The notes: generated from the letters alone by a model not told the origin. Positions 42,129-51,684 are shown, counted from the stretch's first letter. The stretch: DNA of 64,000 nt from Paenimyroides baculatum (GCF_008629655.1 NZ_VWSG01000001.1:124001-188000), one strand, 5' to 3'. Program-made: numbers and translations.

Positions 42129-43817
42129 TTAAATTCCTTTCGGAATTGCGTTAATTAATTTTTGAGTATATGGTTTTTTCGGATGTTCAATTAAAGCATC
42201 AGCTTCGTTTTGTTCTTCGATTTTTCCTTTATTCATTACGATAATCTGATCCGAAATGTATTTTACAACCGCCAAATCGTGTGATATAAACAAATAGGTA
42301 AATCCGAAATTATCTTTTAAATCATTCAGTAAATTCAACACTTGGGCTTGGACAGAAATATCCAATGCCGAAACCGATTCATCGCAAATAATTAATTTAG
42401 GATTCACCGCAATGGTTCGAGCAATGCCTATACGTTGACGTTGACCTCCAGAAAATTCATGCGGATATCGATCGTAATGTTCAGGTAATAATCCTACTTT
42501 GTTCAACAAATCCAATACTTTTTCTTTACGTTCTTTATCGTTTGCGTACAGTTTATGAACTTTCATTGGTTCTAAAATAGCTTCGCCAACGGTTATTTTT
42601 GGATTTAACGATGCAAACGGATCCTGAAAAATAATCTGAATTTCTTTACGCAGTTCTTTTAATTCGTTTTTCGATAATTTGGTAATATCTTTATCTCTGT
42701 AAAAAATCTGACCTTTTGTAGCAGGATCTAACTGTAAAATAGCATTTCCTAATGTCGATTTTCCACAACCACTTTCGCCAACCAAACCCAACGTTTCGCC
42801 TTCGTACATTTTAAAACTTACATTGTCTACTGCCTTAAAATAATCATTCGGTTTAAATAATTGCGTTTTTAAAAGGTATTCTTTCTCAACGTTTTCAACG
42901 CGTAACAAAGGTTTTTTATCATACAATTTATCTAAATGTTCTTTGCGTTCTTCTTGTGAAATTGCCGCCGCATTTTCTGTTCCGCTTAAATAATCTTGAA
43001 TGGTTGGCAAACGTTTTAAACGGACATTTAACGCTGGGCGAGAAGCAATCAATGCTTTTGTATAAATGTGTTCGGGATGTTTAAAGATCTTTAAAGCCGA
43101 ATTTTGTTCTACAATTTCGCCTTTGTACATCACCAAAATACGATCGCAAATTTCTGATATTAATGATAAATCGTGCGAAATAAACAAAATGCTCATGCCG
43201 GTTTCTTGTTGCAGATTTTTTAACAACAAAATAATTTCCTGTTGAACCGTAACATCTAAAGCAGTAGTTGGTTCATCGGCAATCAGAATTTCAGGTTTGC
43301 AGGCAATTGCCATGGCAATCATCACGCGTTGTTTTTGTCCGCCCGAAATTTGATGTGGGTATTTGTTATAGAATGTAATTGGGTCGGGTAGTTTTACCTG
43401 ATCGAACAATCGCAACACTTCTGCTTTAATTTCTTTTTCAGATAAATTGGTATGTGTTTCTAAAATCTCTGCAACTTGTTCGCCACAATTTATCGACGGG
43501 TTTAAAGAACTCATTGGTTCCTGAAAGATCATCGATACTTTTTTGCCTCGTATTTTCTGAAAAGCTTTCTCGGAATAATTGGTGATATCTTCGTTTTTAA
43601 AGTGAATAGAACCTGTGTTTAAATCGGATACATTTTTAGGGAGCAAACCCATTACAGCCAGACTTGAAACCGATTTTCCTGAACCCGATTCACCTACAAT
43701 ACCAACAATTTCGTTAGGATAAACTTCAAACGAAATAGAATGGATTACTTCGTTCCATTTTTTTTCCTGTAAAAAAGAAATGCTTAAATTTTCTACCCTT
43801 AAAATCGGTTCTTTCAT
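42129..43817 (-). CDS. ABC transporter protein with two ATPase domains (oligopeptide-type)
   Basis: 562 residues from ATG 43817; an upstream in-frame ATG (43874) gives a hydrophobic extension out of place in an ATPase. Two NBDs: the first has GESGSGKSVSSLAVMGLLP, signature ISGGQKQRVMIAMAIAC and Walker B ILIADEPTTALD; the second has GESGCGKSTLGNAIL, FSGGQRQRIGIARTIA and LIICDESVSALD. The arrangement matches YejF/GsiA, ATPases of oligopeptide, microcin C or glutathione importers. No membrane permease or binding protein lies nearby, so partner genes must be elsewhere. Confidence 0.93.
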   Translation of the reverse strand: MKEPILRVENLSISFLQEKKWNEVIHSISFEVYPNEIVGIVGESGSGKSVSSLAVMGLLPKNVSDLNTGSIHFKNEDITNYSEKAFQKIRGKKVSMIFQEPMSSLNPSINCGEQVAEILETHTNLSEKEIKAEVLRLFDQVKLPDPITFYNKYPHQISGGQKQRVMIAMAIACKPEILIADEPTTALDVTVQQEIILLLKNLQQETGMSILFISHDLSLISEICDRILVMYKGEIVEQNSALKIFKHPEHIYTKALIASRPALNVRLKRLPTIQDYLSGTENAAAISQEERKEHLDKLYDKKPLLRVENVEKEYLLKTQLFKPNDYFKAVDNVSFKMYEGETLGLVGESGCGKSTLGNAILQLDPATKGQIFYRDKDITKLSKNELKELRKEIQIIFQDPFASLNPKITVGEAILEPMKVHKLYANDKERKEKVLDLLNKVGLLPEHYDRYPHEFSGGQRQRIGIARTIAVNPKLIICDESVSALDISVQAQVLNLLNDLKDNFGFTYLFISHDLAVVKYISDQIIVMNKGKIEEQNEADALIEHPKKPYTQKLINAIPKGI

Positions 43818-43913
43818 AAAAAAAATACTACCAATAATTATAAAAATTAAAGGTAGTAAAAACAAACTAAACAATTTTTTTAAGCTATTAGTTTTTAGCT
43901 TTTAGTAATTAGA

Positions 43914-44360
43914 TCAAGCTACATTCTGTGTATAATCTTTTGTAACAACCAAATTAATCGGGGTGCTGTTTAAAAGATTATCGTAAATAGGGCAACGTTC
44001 TTTAATTTCATCCATCCAAAACTTCAGGGTACTTAAATCGGCATTGGTAACGGGTTTTACAACCAGTTCAATTCGTTCAAAGCCGCTCCGGTCTTTTACG
44101 TTTAAGCCTTGTGTTTTGGCAGTATTTATGGTTCCTTTAATTTCAATCTGTATCGATTTTAAATCCATATCCAGATCATCTGCAACCTGATGTCCAACCA
44201 TATTAATACATGCTGCAAATCCTGCTAAAAGATATTCTAAATGGGCATTTGAATTTTTTCTCATATCGTTTTGAGTGATTGAAAATTGTAATTCGCTGCT
44301 TTTAATGTTTAACTGGCTTTGGTTGGCAAAACTTAATAATGAAATTTGTTCTAGGCTCAT
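43914..44360 (-). CDS. OsmC family protein
   Basis: 148 residues. The two cysteines of the family are in LAGFAACINMVGHQVAD (Cys52) and EIKERCPIYDNLLNS (Cys about 123). It is the larger, YhfA/OsmC-like branch. It probably reduces organic peroxides. Leftward, separated from the exonuclease gene by 268 bases and upstream of the ABC gene by 96 bases. Confidence 0.85.
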   Translation of the reverse strand: MSLEQISLLSFANQSQLNIKSSELQFSITQNDMRKNSNAHLEYLLAGFAACINMVGHQVADDLDMDLKSIQIEIKGTINTAKTQGLNVKDRSGFERIELVVKPVTNADLSTLKFWMDEIKERCPIYDNLLNSTPINLVVTKDYTQNVA

Positions 44361-44401
44361 GATTACTGGTTTTATGGATTAATATTAAATTATTGGGCAT
44401 A

Positions 44402-44432
44402 AAAAAATCCCCTGCGGTTTTGCAGAGGATTC
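44402..44432 (-). terminator. Terminator after the PolB-like exonuclease gene
   Basis: Minus-strand hairpin ATCCTCTGC / GCAGGGGAT with loop AAAACC, followed by T7; lies 200 bases downstream of the exonuclease stop, so the transcript would have a long 3' tail. Confidence 0.55.
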
Positions 44433-44439
44433 ACTTAAA

Positions 44440-44556
44440 TTATATTGTAAAATGGTTACAATTTAGTGCATACAAAACCTCTGCGGGAAAATTTCCACAT
44501 TCTACAGTTGCGTGTATGTTTAATAAATTGTTGCATTTTAATTTTTCTGTTGATTT
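44440..44556 (-). other. Small Cys-containing open frame without start codon between exonuclease and OsmC genes
   Basis: A 38-codon frame ending at TAA 44440-44442 reads ...NIHATVECGNFPAEVLYALN... with no ATG. The segment CCCGCAGAGGTTTTG inside it is partly repeated, in the other orientation, by the terminator at 44402-44432 (CCTCTGC next to AAAACC). It could be part of a structured RNA or a gene remnant. Nothing else is seen in 44557-44628. Confidence 0.2.
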
Positions 44557-44628
44557 TTATTTCGGAACAAAAGTCTAAATTTATTTTTTAAAAAGAAAAT
44601 TATTTTTAATATTTAACATTTAAATGTT

Positions 44629-45342
44629 TTAAACAGAAAATATTTCAGAATCACTTAAAATAGGTTCGTTGCGCATTCTTAAGAAAATCTGTGCTACGGC
44701 AACCACATCTCGTTCGCAGTATTTCGCAATTCGTTCTATGTTTTTCTCGTTGTAATATACGTTACGGACTTCACTTCCATCAATATCTTCTTTTGGCGAC
44801 GGAATGTTTAAGACATACGTTAGTAATTTTAAAGACGTATAATGTTTATAATCGCCGAATTTCCATAATTCCAAGGTGTCGAGATGCGGAATTTCCCAAG
44901 GTTTTCTGCCGAAAAGCTGCAGTTTTTCAGGAATATTTATCCCATTAATCAGCATACGGCGACACATGTACGGAATATCGAATTCTTTAATATTGTGTCC
45001 GCAAAATACAAATGCCGGATTTGAAAAATGGGTTTTTACTAAGTCGTTAAATTCCTCTAACAATTGCTTTTCTTCGCCAATGATTGATTTTGTTCTAAAC
45101 TGTCGCTCGGCATTTTTAATGGTGAAATATCCAACCGAAATACAAATGATCTTTCCGAATTCAGCCCAAATTCCTGCACGATCGTAAAATTCTTCGGGCG
45201 TTAAATCATCTTTTCGCTGATATTGTGTTTTATCGGCGAATAATTGCTGTGCATCTTCAGGTAAATCATTAAAAAATTCTGATTGTGGCACGGTTTCAAT
45301 ATCCAAAAACAGAATATTTGGTAAAACTATTTTATCAATCAT
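44629..45342 (-). CDS. PolB-like 3'-5' exonuclease domain protein
   Basis: 237 residues. DEDDy-type exonuclease motifs: ExoI FLDIETVP (12-19), ExoII CGHNIKEFDIPYM (Asn-x-x-x-F-D), ExoIII with YCERDVVAVAQIF. Only the proofreading-type domain is present, without polymerase, as in the uncharacterised family of stand-alone PolB exonucleases. It probably trims single-stranded DNA. The gene overlaps the serine-hydrolase gene by 4 bases, downstream in the operon. Confidence 0.85.
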   Translation of the reverse strand: MIDKIVLPNILFLDIETVPQSEFFNDLPEDAQQLFADKTQYQRKDDLTPEEFYDRAGIWAEFGKIICISVGYFTIKNAERQFRTKSIIGEEKQLLEEFNDLVKTHFSNPAFVFCGHNIKEFDIPYMCRRMLINGINIPEKLQLFGRKPWEIPHLDTLELWKFGDYKHYTSLKLLTYVLNIPSPKEDIDGSEVRNVYYNEKNIERIAKYCERDVVAVAQIFLRMRNEPILSDSEIFSV

Positions 45343-46496
45343 AACTGTTTGCTTAACATATTATAGGTTTCGTCGATATAAACATATAAATCATTGCTGT
45401 GCGCATCGGTTGTGGTTTGCAAGCCTTTGACATGGCCCAAACGAACAATGATTAAATTGTCTTCGGGAATTACAATGGTAAACTGCCCCAAATGACCGCG
45501 CATGTAGTAGATATGCTTGTTTTTGTAGTTTGATAACCACCAGCCGTAACCATATTGCGGACTTTCTTTAAAACGCGGATTGATTGATTTGAATACAAAT
45601 CCGGTTGATAAAATTTGTTCGCCATTCCACATACCGTTTTGCAGATATAGTTTTCCAAATCTGGCAAAATCACGAGCATTGCTTGCAACACAACAATACG
45701 CTTTTTCAATTCCGTTGTCTTTATGGTCGATCTGCCAAAGTGCATCATGTTCCATTCCCATAGGTTGCCAGAAATATTTCGAAACAAAATCAGCCAGACT
45801 CATTTTTGTAGCTTTTTCTAAAACCATTGCTAGTAATTGCGTATCGCCACTTTGATAGATAAATTCCTGACCAGGTTTTTTATCAATCGGTAAACTTAAC
45901 ATCAGTGATCGCAAATCGGTTTTAAAATATGCCTGCGTGGTAATCGATGTTGGTCCGTAATAATTTTCGTCCCATTTTTGTCCCGATGCCATACTTGCCA
46001 AATCGCCAACCGTTACTTCTTTCGCGAATTTGCCTGTTAATTCGGGTAAAAAATCAATTACTTTAGTGTATAAACTTTGAATCATTCCTAAATCGATCGC
46101 TTTTCCTAATGCCGATGTTACAATGCTTTTCGCCATAGAAAACGAGTTGGTTTTACTGTCTTCTTTGCCAACATCGAAATAACTTTCATGAAAAATACTG
46201 TCGTTTTTAATGATTAAGAACGATGTAGTTTGAAGGTCTTTATGTGTTTGATTCAGCTTTTCGGTAGCAGGAATTTTATTGTAATTTTTTGATATGTTCC
46301 AAGGTTGTGCCGTTCCTTTTTTAATTTCACGATTATTAAAATAACTGTAATCTTCTAAAAAAGCCGTTTTATGACCGGTTAAATACGTTACGCGAACCGC
46401 ACGAATCAGATAACCGTAATCGAAAATGTACATAAGAGCAATGATCGATATAAAAATAATAGCAAACCATTTAAGGATTTTTATAAGAATTTTCAT
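45339..46496 (-). CDS. Serine hydrolase, beta-lactamase/D-Ala-D-Ala carboxypeptidase fold
   Basis: 385 residues from ATG 46496; a longer frame starts at 46529. A membrane helix (about 5-25) anchors the domain outside the cytoplasm. The class C/esterase active site is present as SMAKS (S-x-x-K), the second motif YQSGDT (Y-x-x) replaces YxN, and HLG (MRGHLGQ) replaces the KTG box. Such proteins are mostly peptidases, esterases or penicillin-binding-protein relatives, not classical beta-lactamases. The gene starts 36 bases after the XRE regulator gene. Confidence 0.88.
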   Translation of the reverse strand: MKILIKILKWFAIIFISIIALMYIFDYGYLIRAVRVTYLTGHKTAFLEDYSYFNNREIKKGTAQPWNISKNYNKIPATEKLNQTHKDLQTTSFLIIKNDSIFHESYFDVGKEDSKTNSFSMAKSIVTSALGKAIDLGMIQSLYTKVIDFLPELTGKFAKEVTVGDLASMASGQKWDENYYGPTSITTQAYFKTDLRSLMLSLPIDKKPGQEFIYQSGDTQLLAMVLEKATKMSLADFVSKYFWQPMGMEHDALWQIDHKDNGIEKAYCCVASNARDFARFGKLYLQNGMWNGEQILSTGFVFKSINPRFKESPQYGYGWWLSNYKNKHIYYMRGHLGQFTIVIPEDNLIIVRLGHVKGLQTTTDAHSNDLYVYIDETYNMLSKQL

Positions 46497-46531
46497 GATT
46501 TTATTTGTTGGATAAATTAAAGATAACAAAA

Positions 46532-46729
46532 TTATTCATCGTCTAACTGAAAAATTTCGTTTACAGTTACATTGAACATTTTAGACATACGCAAAGCCAA
46601 TTCTACCGAAGGGGCATATTTTCCGGCTTCGATTGCATTAATTGTTTGTCTTGTAACACCTAGTTTTTCTGCCAATTCTGCCTGTGTGATGTTATGAATG
46701 GCACGGAATACTTTAATCTTCGTTTTCAT
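46532..46729 (-). CDS. XRE-family DNA-binding protein
   Basis: 65 residues, one helix-turn-helix domain: ITQAELAEKLGVTRQTINAI followed by EAGKYAPSVELALRM, then a short tail FQLDDE. It is a small Cro-type regulator. It overlaps the upstream membrane-protein gene by 17 bases, so the pair is translated together; in Bacteroidota and Firmicutes, such XRE regulators are commonly paired with a small membrane protein of unknown role. Its targets are probably its own operon. Confidence 0.92.
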   Translation of the reverse strand: MKTKIKVFRAIHNITQAELAEKLGVTRQTINAIEAGKYAPSVELALRMSKMFNVTVNEIFQLDDE

Positions 46730-47201
46730 AACTAAACTGTTTTTTATAGATGAATAATTTGGTGTAGTAGAAGATGTTTAAAAATAAGATAAAACCATAA
46801 AAGAAAAACATAATTACTGGTATAAATGAAGCACCATAAATAAAAATTTCACTTAAAATAAGCATAGAAAATGTAAAGTCTGTAGAATACGTTAAAGATT
46901 TATAGCGAATTAATCCTATCATTTCGTCTTCGGTTTTTTCTTTAGAGAATGCGAGAATTACACCCGAAAGGAAGAACGTAATATCCAGAATTTCATTGTA
47001 AATGTTATCTGTTATAATGACTGAATACTTGTCTAAATTTTCTCCTTCCAAAATATAATCATTGGCGATCGCAAATACTTTTGTATTTATTTCTATGTCG
47101 AAAGTATGAGTAGCCTGCAAGAGAATTAAAATAAAGGATATTATAAAAACCACTAAAGCAGGAATTTTTAATTTGTTCGGGAATAAATAAATACTTTTCA
47201 T
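46713..47201 (-). CDS. Small membrane protein paired with XRE regulator
   Basis: 162 residues from ATG 47201 (an earlier in-frame ATG at 47234 is less likely). Four membrane helices (about 15-31, 64-82, 107-127 and 131-150) with short loops. No enzyme motif. It resembles the DUF2178-like membrane partners encoded with small XRE regulators, thought to sense envelope state and control the regulator. Overlaps the XRE gene by 17 bases. Confidence 0.65.
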   Translation of the reverse strand: MKSIYLFPNKLKIPALVVFIISFILILLQATHTFDIEINTKVFAIANDYILEGENLDKYSVIITDNIYNEILDITFFLSGVILAFSKEKTEDEMIGLIRYKSLTYSTDFTFSMLILSEIFIYGASFIPVIMFFFYGFILFLNIFYYTKLFIYKKQFSYENED

Positions 47202-47299
47202 AATAGATAGTTTTAAAATTATTGATTGAATCAAATGTAATAAAAATTTTATATTATGTAAAAAATATTTTACAAATAGTAAAAATAAAAATACTTTTT

Positions 47300-47385
47300 G
47301 GTAGGTTTAATCCGACTCTGAAAACAAGTTCAGAGTGACAAATACTGGGTCATCCTGAACTTGTTTTCAGAGTCGCATTGCTACC
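47300..47385. repeat. Large palindromic intergenic element
   Basis: Two perfect 20-bp arms, GACTCTGAAAACAAGTTCAG (47314-47333) and its complement (47355-47374), surround a 21-base loop in which GTGAC and GTCAT can pair too. Outer arms GGTAG (47300-47304) and CTACC (47381-47385) extend the stem. It lies between the membrane protein and fumarase transcripts. The sequence resembles the 'CTGAACTTGTTTCAG' repeats common in flavobacterial genomes. Confidence 0.75.
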
Positions 47386-47396
47386 TTATAATAAAA

Positions 47397-47432
47397 AAAG
47401 CTCTATAAAGTTTTCACACCTTATAGAGCTTT
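47397..47432 (-). terminator. Terminator after the fumarase gene
   Basis: AAAGCTCTATAAG with CTTATAGAGCTTT around a 10-base loop, next to the end of the fumarase transcript. Confidence 0.8.
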
Positions 47433-47467
47433 GAGCTTATAACTAACAACTAAAGACGAATAATTAT

Positions 47468-49072
47468 TTACAAATTCTGAAAGAAATCGTTTCCTTTATC
47501 ATCGGTAATAATGAATGCAGGGAAATCTTTTACGGTAATTTTTCGAACTGCTTCCATTCCCAATTCAGGGAAATCAACTACTTCAACTTTTAAAATATTG
47601 TCTTGAGCCAAAATAGCTGCCGGTCCGCCGATCGATCCTAAATAAAAACCTCCGTGTTTCGCACAAGCATCGGTAACTTGTTGTGAGCGATTTCCTTTTG
47701 CTAACATAATCATCGATCCGCGGTTTTCCTGGAATAAATCAACATAACTGTCCATACGTCCCGCAGTTGTTGGTCCGAAAGATCCTGAAGCCATTCCTTC
47801 CGGAGTTTTTGCAGGTCCTGCGTAATAAACCGGGTGATTCTTGAAATATTCCGGCATTGGTTCGCCGTTATCTAACATTTCCTTGATTTTTGCGTGGGCA
47901 ATATCGCGGGCAACAATAACGGTTCCGTTCAACATTAATCTGGTTTTGATCGGGTGTTTGCTTAATTCTGCCAAAATCTGATCCATTGGCTGATCCAAAT
48001 CAATAGAAACCGGAGCTTCTAAATGCGGAGCAGTTTCTGGTAATAATCTTGCAGGATTTGTTTCTAACTGCTCCACAAAAATACCGTCGGTTGTGATTTT
48101 TCCTTTGATATTTCTATCGGCAGAACACGAAACGCCCAAACCAACCGGACAAGAAGCTGCGTGACGTGGTAAACGAATCACGCGAACGTCGTGCACCAAA
48201 TATTTACCGCCAAATTGTGCACCTACGCCAGATTCCTGACAAATTTGCTGAATGCGTTTTTCCCATTCCAAATCGCGAAACGCTTGTCCCGCCATGTTTC
48301 CGGTTGTTGGTAAATGGTCGTAATATCCTGCAGATGCTTTTTTAACTGTTGCCAGTGTTGCTTCGGCAGAAGTTCCGCCAATAACTAAAGCTAAATGATA
48401 AGGAGGACATGCAGCCGTTCCCAAATCCATAATTTTTGCTTTAATGAAAGCTTCTAACGATTTATCGTTTAATAACGATTTTGTCTGTTGATATAAAAAG
48501 GTTTTATTAGCCGATCCGCCGCCTTTTGCAAGGAACAGGAATTCGTACGAATTTCCTTTTTTAGAATAGATATCTATTTGCGCCGGAAGGTTAGATCCCG
48601 AGTTTTTCTCTTCGAACATTGAAATTGGAACGATTTGAGAATAACGTAAATTTTTATTGATATACGTGTTGAAAATACCTTTTGACAACGCTTCTGCATC
48701 ATCAATTCCGGTATAAACATTTTCGCCTTTTTTTGCCATTACAATTGCTGTTCCCGTATCTTGGCACGATGGTAATTCGCCGCCAACAGCCACTGCAGCA
48801 TTTTGCAATAAGTTGTAAGCAACAAAACGGTCGTTATCGGTAGCTTCGGGATCATCGATAATTGCACGTAATTTTTCTAAATGCGACGTACGCAGCATAA
48901 ACGAAACATCGGTCATTGCTGTTTCTGCCAATAATTCCAATCCTTTCGGGTCAACCGTTAAAATTTCGCGATCTCCTAATTTTTCAATTTTTACGTAATC
49001 TGAAGAAATTTTACGATACTGTGTATCATCTTTTTGTACAGGATACGAATCCTGATATAGAAAATCAATCAT
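47468..49072 (-). CDS. fumA: Class I fumarate hydratase ([4Fe-4S])
   Basis: 534 residues. The three iron-sulfur cluster cysteines of class I fumarases are consistent with Cys in SCQDTGTA, the one in [14 protein letters not shown] and one in [15 protein letters not shown]; the C-terminal beta domain includes [12 protein letters not shown] and KGNRSQQV. It hydrates fumarate to malate. Oxygen-sensitive class I enzymes are usual in Bacteroidota. Single gene; upstream region empty. Confidence 0.92.
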   Translation of the reverse strand: MIDFLYQDSYPVQKDDTQYRKISSDYVKIEKLGDREILTVDPKGLELLAETAMTDVSFMLRTSHLEKLRAIIDDPEATDNDRFVAYNLLQNAAVAVGGELPSCQDTGTAIVMAKKGENVYTGIDDAEALSKGIFNTYINKNLRYSQIVPISMFEEKNSGSNLPAQIDIYSKKGNSYEFLFLAKGGGSANKTFLYQQTKSLLNDKSLEAFIKAKIMDLGTAACPPYHLALVIGGTSAEATLATVKKASAGYYDHLPTTGNMAGQAFRDLEWEKRIQQICQESGVGAQFGGKYLVHDVRVIRLPRHAASCPVGLGVSCSADRNIKGKITTDGIFVEQLETNPARLLPETAPHLEAPVSIDLDQPMDQILAELSKHPIKTRLMLNGTVIVARDIAHAKIKEMLDNGEPMPEYFKNHPVYYAGPAKTPEGMASGSFGPTTAGRMDSYVDLFQENRGSMIMLAKGNRSQQVTDACAKHGGFYLGSIGGPAAILAQDNILKVEVVDFPELGMEAVRKITVKDFPAFIITDDKGNDFFQNL

Positions 49073-49175
49073 TTTTGCTGAATTGTTATTTAGTGGCGTA
49101 AAAATACTGAAATATGATTTTAGACTGACTCTAAATTTTAGGTAAAATCCTCAAAAAAAGAGAAGTTGCCTTCTC

Positions 49176-50054
49176 TTATCTTCTTTTTGAAACGTAGTTC
49201 ATTAATTCTTTTTTGTTTTTGTCGAAATCGAAACTTTCGTAAACTATATAAAAGTTTTTGGTATCGATACAATAATCATACAGTAATTTTCCGGCTTGCA
49301 AACGCGTATCATCAAAAGAAAAAGTGCTTAACAACGTATTGATCTGTTGCGATGTAAACAATGCCGATTTTACCTGTTGTTCAATGTAAGCCATTTTGTC
49401 TTTATCAAAAGTAGCGTTTCGTTTTAATGTTTGCACAAAATTATCAAACGAACGGTTGTCCATAACTTCTTTAGATTGGTTATAGCCCGGTTGATTGTTG
49501 TAGTTTGGCGAGTTGTTATAAGGATTATTCCAAACATCGTCCCACTCGTTAAAACCATACATTTGTCCTTGAACTCGATACGAATCTAACAAATACAACC
49601 CATAATTATTGAAAAAATCTAACACCATACGCGTATTGTTTCGAACATTTAATGAAGTTCTGTAAACCAAATAACGGTCTTGATAGATCGAAAGCATCAT
49701 TCTACCTGATTTCAAATCGAAAAACCGATATTTTCCCGAAGCTGAACTGATTACCTGATCGTCTATCTCAACAGTATAATAACCATATTCGGGAATTCGT
49801 AAAAATACTTCGGAATAACCTGTATTCTGATTCCAGTTATATCGGGTTTTGGTATTTCTGTTATCGCTTCTTGTCAGTGAACGGTTTCCAGATTGATTTG
49901 ATGATGATGTAGTGCGAGGTAAATCTGTGCCACGTTGCGTTTTCATTTCGGTAGACGATGCTTCATTTTTTAACAGTTCTCCTTTTTTACCGGCTTCTTG
50001 TGCAAAAGCCAGCGTGCTTAAGGTTAACAAGCAAAGAGTAATTATTTTTTTCAT
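49176..50054 (-). CDS. Secreted DUF4476 domain protein
   Basis: 292 residues. Signal peptide (1-18, AFAQ). A Ser/Thr/Asn-rich stretch at 30-75 is followed by the beta domain with DQVISSASGKYRFFDLKSG (about 98-116) and the C-terminal DUF4476 helical domain (200-292: SFDNFVQTLKRNATFDKDK, LLSTFSFDDTRLQ). Role unknown; widespread in Bacteroidota. Ends at a hairpin (49159-49174) which can act as terminator. Confidence 0.85.
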   Translation of the reverse strand: MKKIITLCLLTLSTLAFAQEAGKKGELLKNEASSTEMKTQRGTDLPRTTSSSNQSGNRSLTRSDNRNTKTRYNWNQNTGYSEVFLRIPEYGYYTVEIDDQVISSASGKYRFFDLKSGRMMLSIYQDRYLVYRTSLNVRNNTRMVLDFFNNYGLYLLDSYRVQGQMYGFNEWDDVWNNPYNNSPNYNNQPGYNQSKEVMDNRSFDNFVQTLKRNATFDKDKMAYIEQQVKSALFTSQQINTLLSTFSFDDTRLQAGKLLYDYCIDTKNFYIVYESFDFDKNKKELMNYVSKRR

Positions 50055-50128
50055 GATTTATAACATTATATTTTAAAGAGCTTTTTCATGAACCATGCCA
50101 ATTTTTGTTGAAGGAAATTATCAGTATA

Positions 50129-50154
50129 AAAAAACCTCTTCGTTAAAAGAGGTT
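50129..50154 (-). terminator. Terminator after the HemD-like gene
   Basis: AAACCTCTT, loop CGTTA, AAGAGGTTT with adjacent T/A-tracts on both strands. Confidence 0.75.
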
Positions 50155-50161
50155 CTGTATG

Positions 50162-50905
50162 TTATTTGTTAACTTTTGCTAGATATTGATCGATAGCCAT
50201 TGTCATAGATGGAGCTTCAGGTGTTGGTGCCATAATGTCGACACGTAAACCAAAAAGCTCGGCTTCTTTTTTCGTTGTGCTTCCAAAAACACCAATTCTT
50301 GTATTGTCTTGAACAAAATCGGGGAAGTTTTTAAACAGCGAATTTATTCCTGTTGGACTGAAAAAGCATAAAACATCGTATTTTACATCTGCTAAATCAG
50401 ATAAATCACTCATTGCGGTACGGAAAAATATTCCTTGTGTCCAGTTTACACCTAAATCGTTCAGCGTTTGGGGTACATCATCGTTTAATTTGTCCGATGC
50501 CGGTAATAAAAACTTGTCGTCTTTAAATTTTTTGATAAGTGGCGATAAATCAATAAAATCTTTCTGACCAACATATATTTTACGTTTACGGTAAACAACA
50601 TATTTCTGCAGGTAATAAGCAATCGCTTCAGACTGACAAAAATATTTCATTGTTTCAGGAACTTTAAAACGCATTTCTTCTGCAACTCTGAAATAATGAT
50701 CTACAGAGTTCTTGCTTGTAAGAATAATAGAGGTATAGTTGTTCAGGTCAATTTTTTGTTGACGCACTTCTTTGGCGTTTACACCTTCAACGTGAATGAA
50801 AGGTCTAAAGTCAATTTTTACTTTGTATTTCTGCTGTATGTCGAAATACGGAGAATTCTCCACTTTAGGTTCTGGTTGCGACACCAAAATTGATTTCACT
50901 TTCAT
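50162..50905 (-). CDS. Second uroporphyrinogen-III synthase (HemD)-like protein
   Basis: 247 residues. Fits the HemD fold: IILTSKNSVDHYF, FCQSEAIAYYLQ, FLLPASDKLNDDVPQ, FRTAMSDLS, VLCFFSPTGINSLFKNFP and FGSTTKKEAELFGL. It is longer and differs from the HemD at 16650-17318 in the heme cluster. It lies 12 bases downstream of a DUF4271 membrane gene, a linkage common in flavobacteria, and may serve another purpose or be the main enzyme with the other as a duplicate. Function by homology only. Confidence 0.8.
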   Translation of the reverse strand: MKVKSILVSQPEPKVENSPYFDIQQKYKVKIDFRPFIHVEGVNAKEVRQQKIDLNNYTSIILTSKNSVDHYFRVAEEMRFKVPETMKYFCQSEAIAYYLQKYVVYRKRKIYVGQKDFIDLSPLIKKFKDDKFLLPASDKLNDDVPQTLNDLGVNWTQGIFFRTAMSDLSDLADVKYDVLCFFSPTGINSLFKNFPDFVQDNTRIGVFGSTTKKEAELFGLRVDIMAPTPEAPSMTMAIDQYLAKVNK

Positions 50906-50917
50906 GGCATTTGTGCT

Positions 50918-51586
50918 TTAGGTCTTAGAAAAAACAAACCAGTTATATAATATAACGTAGGGTGCTATTTCAAAGGTGCAAAGATACAAAATAAAATAAA
51001 ACAAAAACTGACTAAATACTTTTTGATAACTTTTTAAGAGAAGAATAAACAAAATTGTGTTAAATAGCACGAAAACTCCCGATACTACCCATATAAAATA
51101 ATCAAAAGAAAAACGGTTATAAAATAAAATGGCAACAACAGGTAGCAGTAATAATCCTAAATAAGATCGGTAACTAACCTTTACCAAATTGTACTGTTCG
51201 GCAAATTCTTCCATATTAAAACAAACCGCAATTATTTTTTCTACAAAATATTTTACCAGCACAAAAAACAACAAAATGCTTAAAATACGCAGATAAGTTG
51301 GGGAATAATTTAGGTTAGAAAATCCCGCAAGGCTTATAATATAATGCACAAAAAGACTTAACGAAACCATTTGCACAAAAAACATACTAATAGTAAAGCC
51401 GCTTTTCATATTATTGCTGTCGCGATACGTAGAAAGATATTTATTGGAGAAAGCCAGTTTTATAAAATCTTCAAAACGGTTTGGAAACGTAATTCGGGTA
51501 ATAACAATTGTGGCAAAGGTTATTGTAAATAAAACCGTTGCCCAATCAAGAGAAAAATTGTTTCTATCTAAAAAATCTATTTCCAT
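50918..51586 (-). CDS. DUF4271 membrane protein
   Basis: 222 residues, with about six membrane helices. An N-terminal polar segment (1-13) precedes the first. Recognisable as DUF4271 by FKLAFSNKYLSTYRD at 39-53 and the loop YRSYLGLLLLPVVAI. Function unknown; gene always sits next to HemD-like and divergent glycosyltransferase genes in flavobacteria. The start is ATG; the divergent neighbour is 98 bases away. Confidence 0.85.
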   Translation of the reverse strand: MEIDFLDRNNFSLDWATVLFTITFATIVITRITFPNRFEDFIKLAFSNKYLSTYRDSNNMKSGFTISMFFVQMVSLSLFVHYIISLAGFSNLNYSPTYLRILSILLFFVLVKYFVEKIIAVCFNMEEFAEQYNLVKVSYRSYLGLLLLPVVAILFYNRFSFDYFIWVVSGVFVLFNTILFILLLKSYQKVFSQFLFYFILYLCTFEIAPYVILYNWFVFSKT

Positions 51587-51662
51587 AAACGCTGTAAAAA
51601 TACTAATTTTATGCGGAATAAAACCTTTTAATTTTATTAAGAAAACTACATTTAAAAAAAGC

Positions 51663-51670
51663 TACATTTG
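51663..51670 (+). promoter_or_regulatory. -7 box of the mannosyltransferase-dihydroorotase operon
   Basis: TACATTTG, a perfect TAnnTTTG, 14 bases before ATG 51685. Confidence 0.5.
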
Positions 51671-51684
51671 AGCAATATTTTTTT

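Noticed and set aside
43818..43874. Earlier start of the ABC ATPase (residues 1-19 of the longer frame)
   Set aside because: Strongly hydrophobic peptide unlike an ABC ATPase start; ATG 43817 gives the normal N-terminus.
44393..44578. 61-codon plus-strand ORF
   Set aside because: Covers the minus-strand terminator hairpin; no recognisable sequence and not in an operon.
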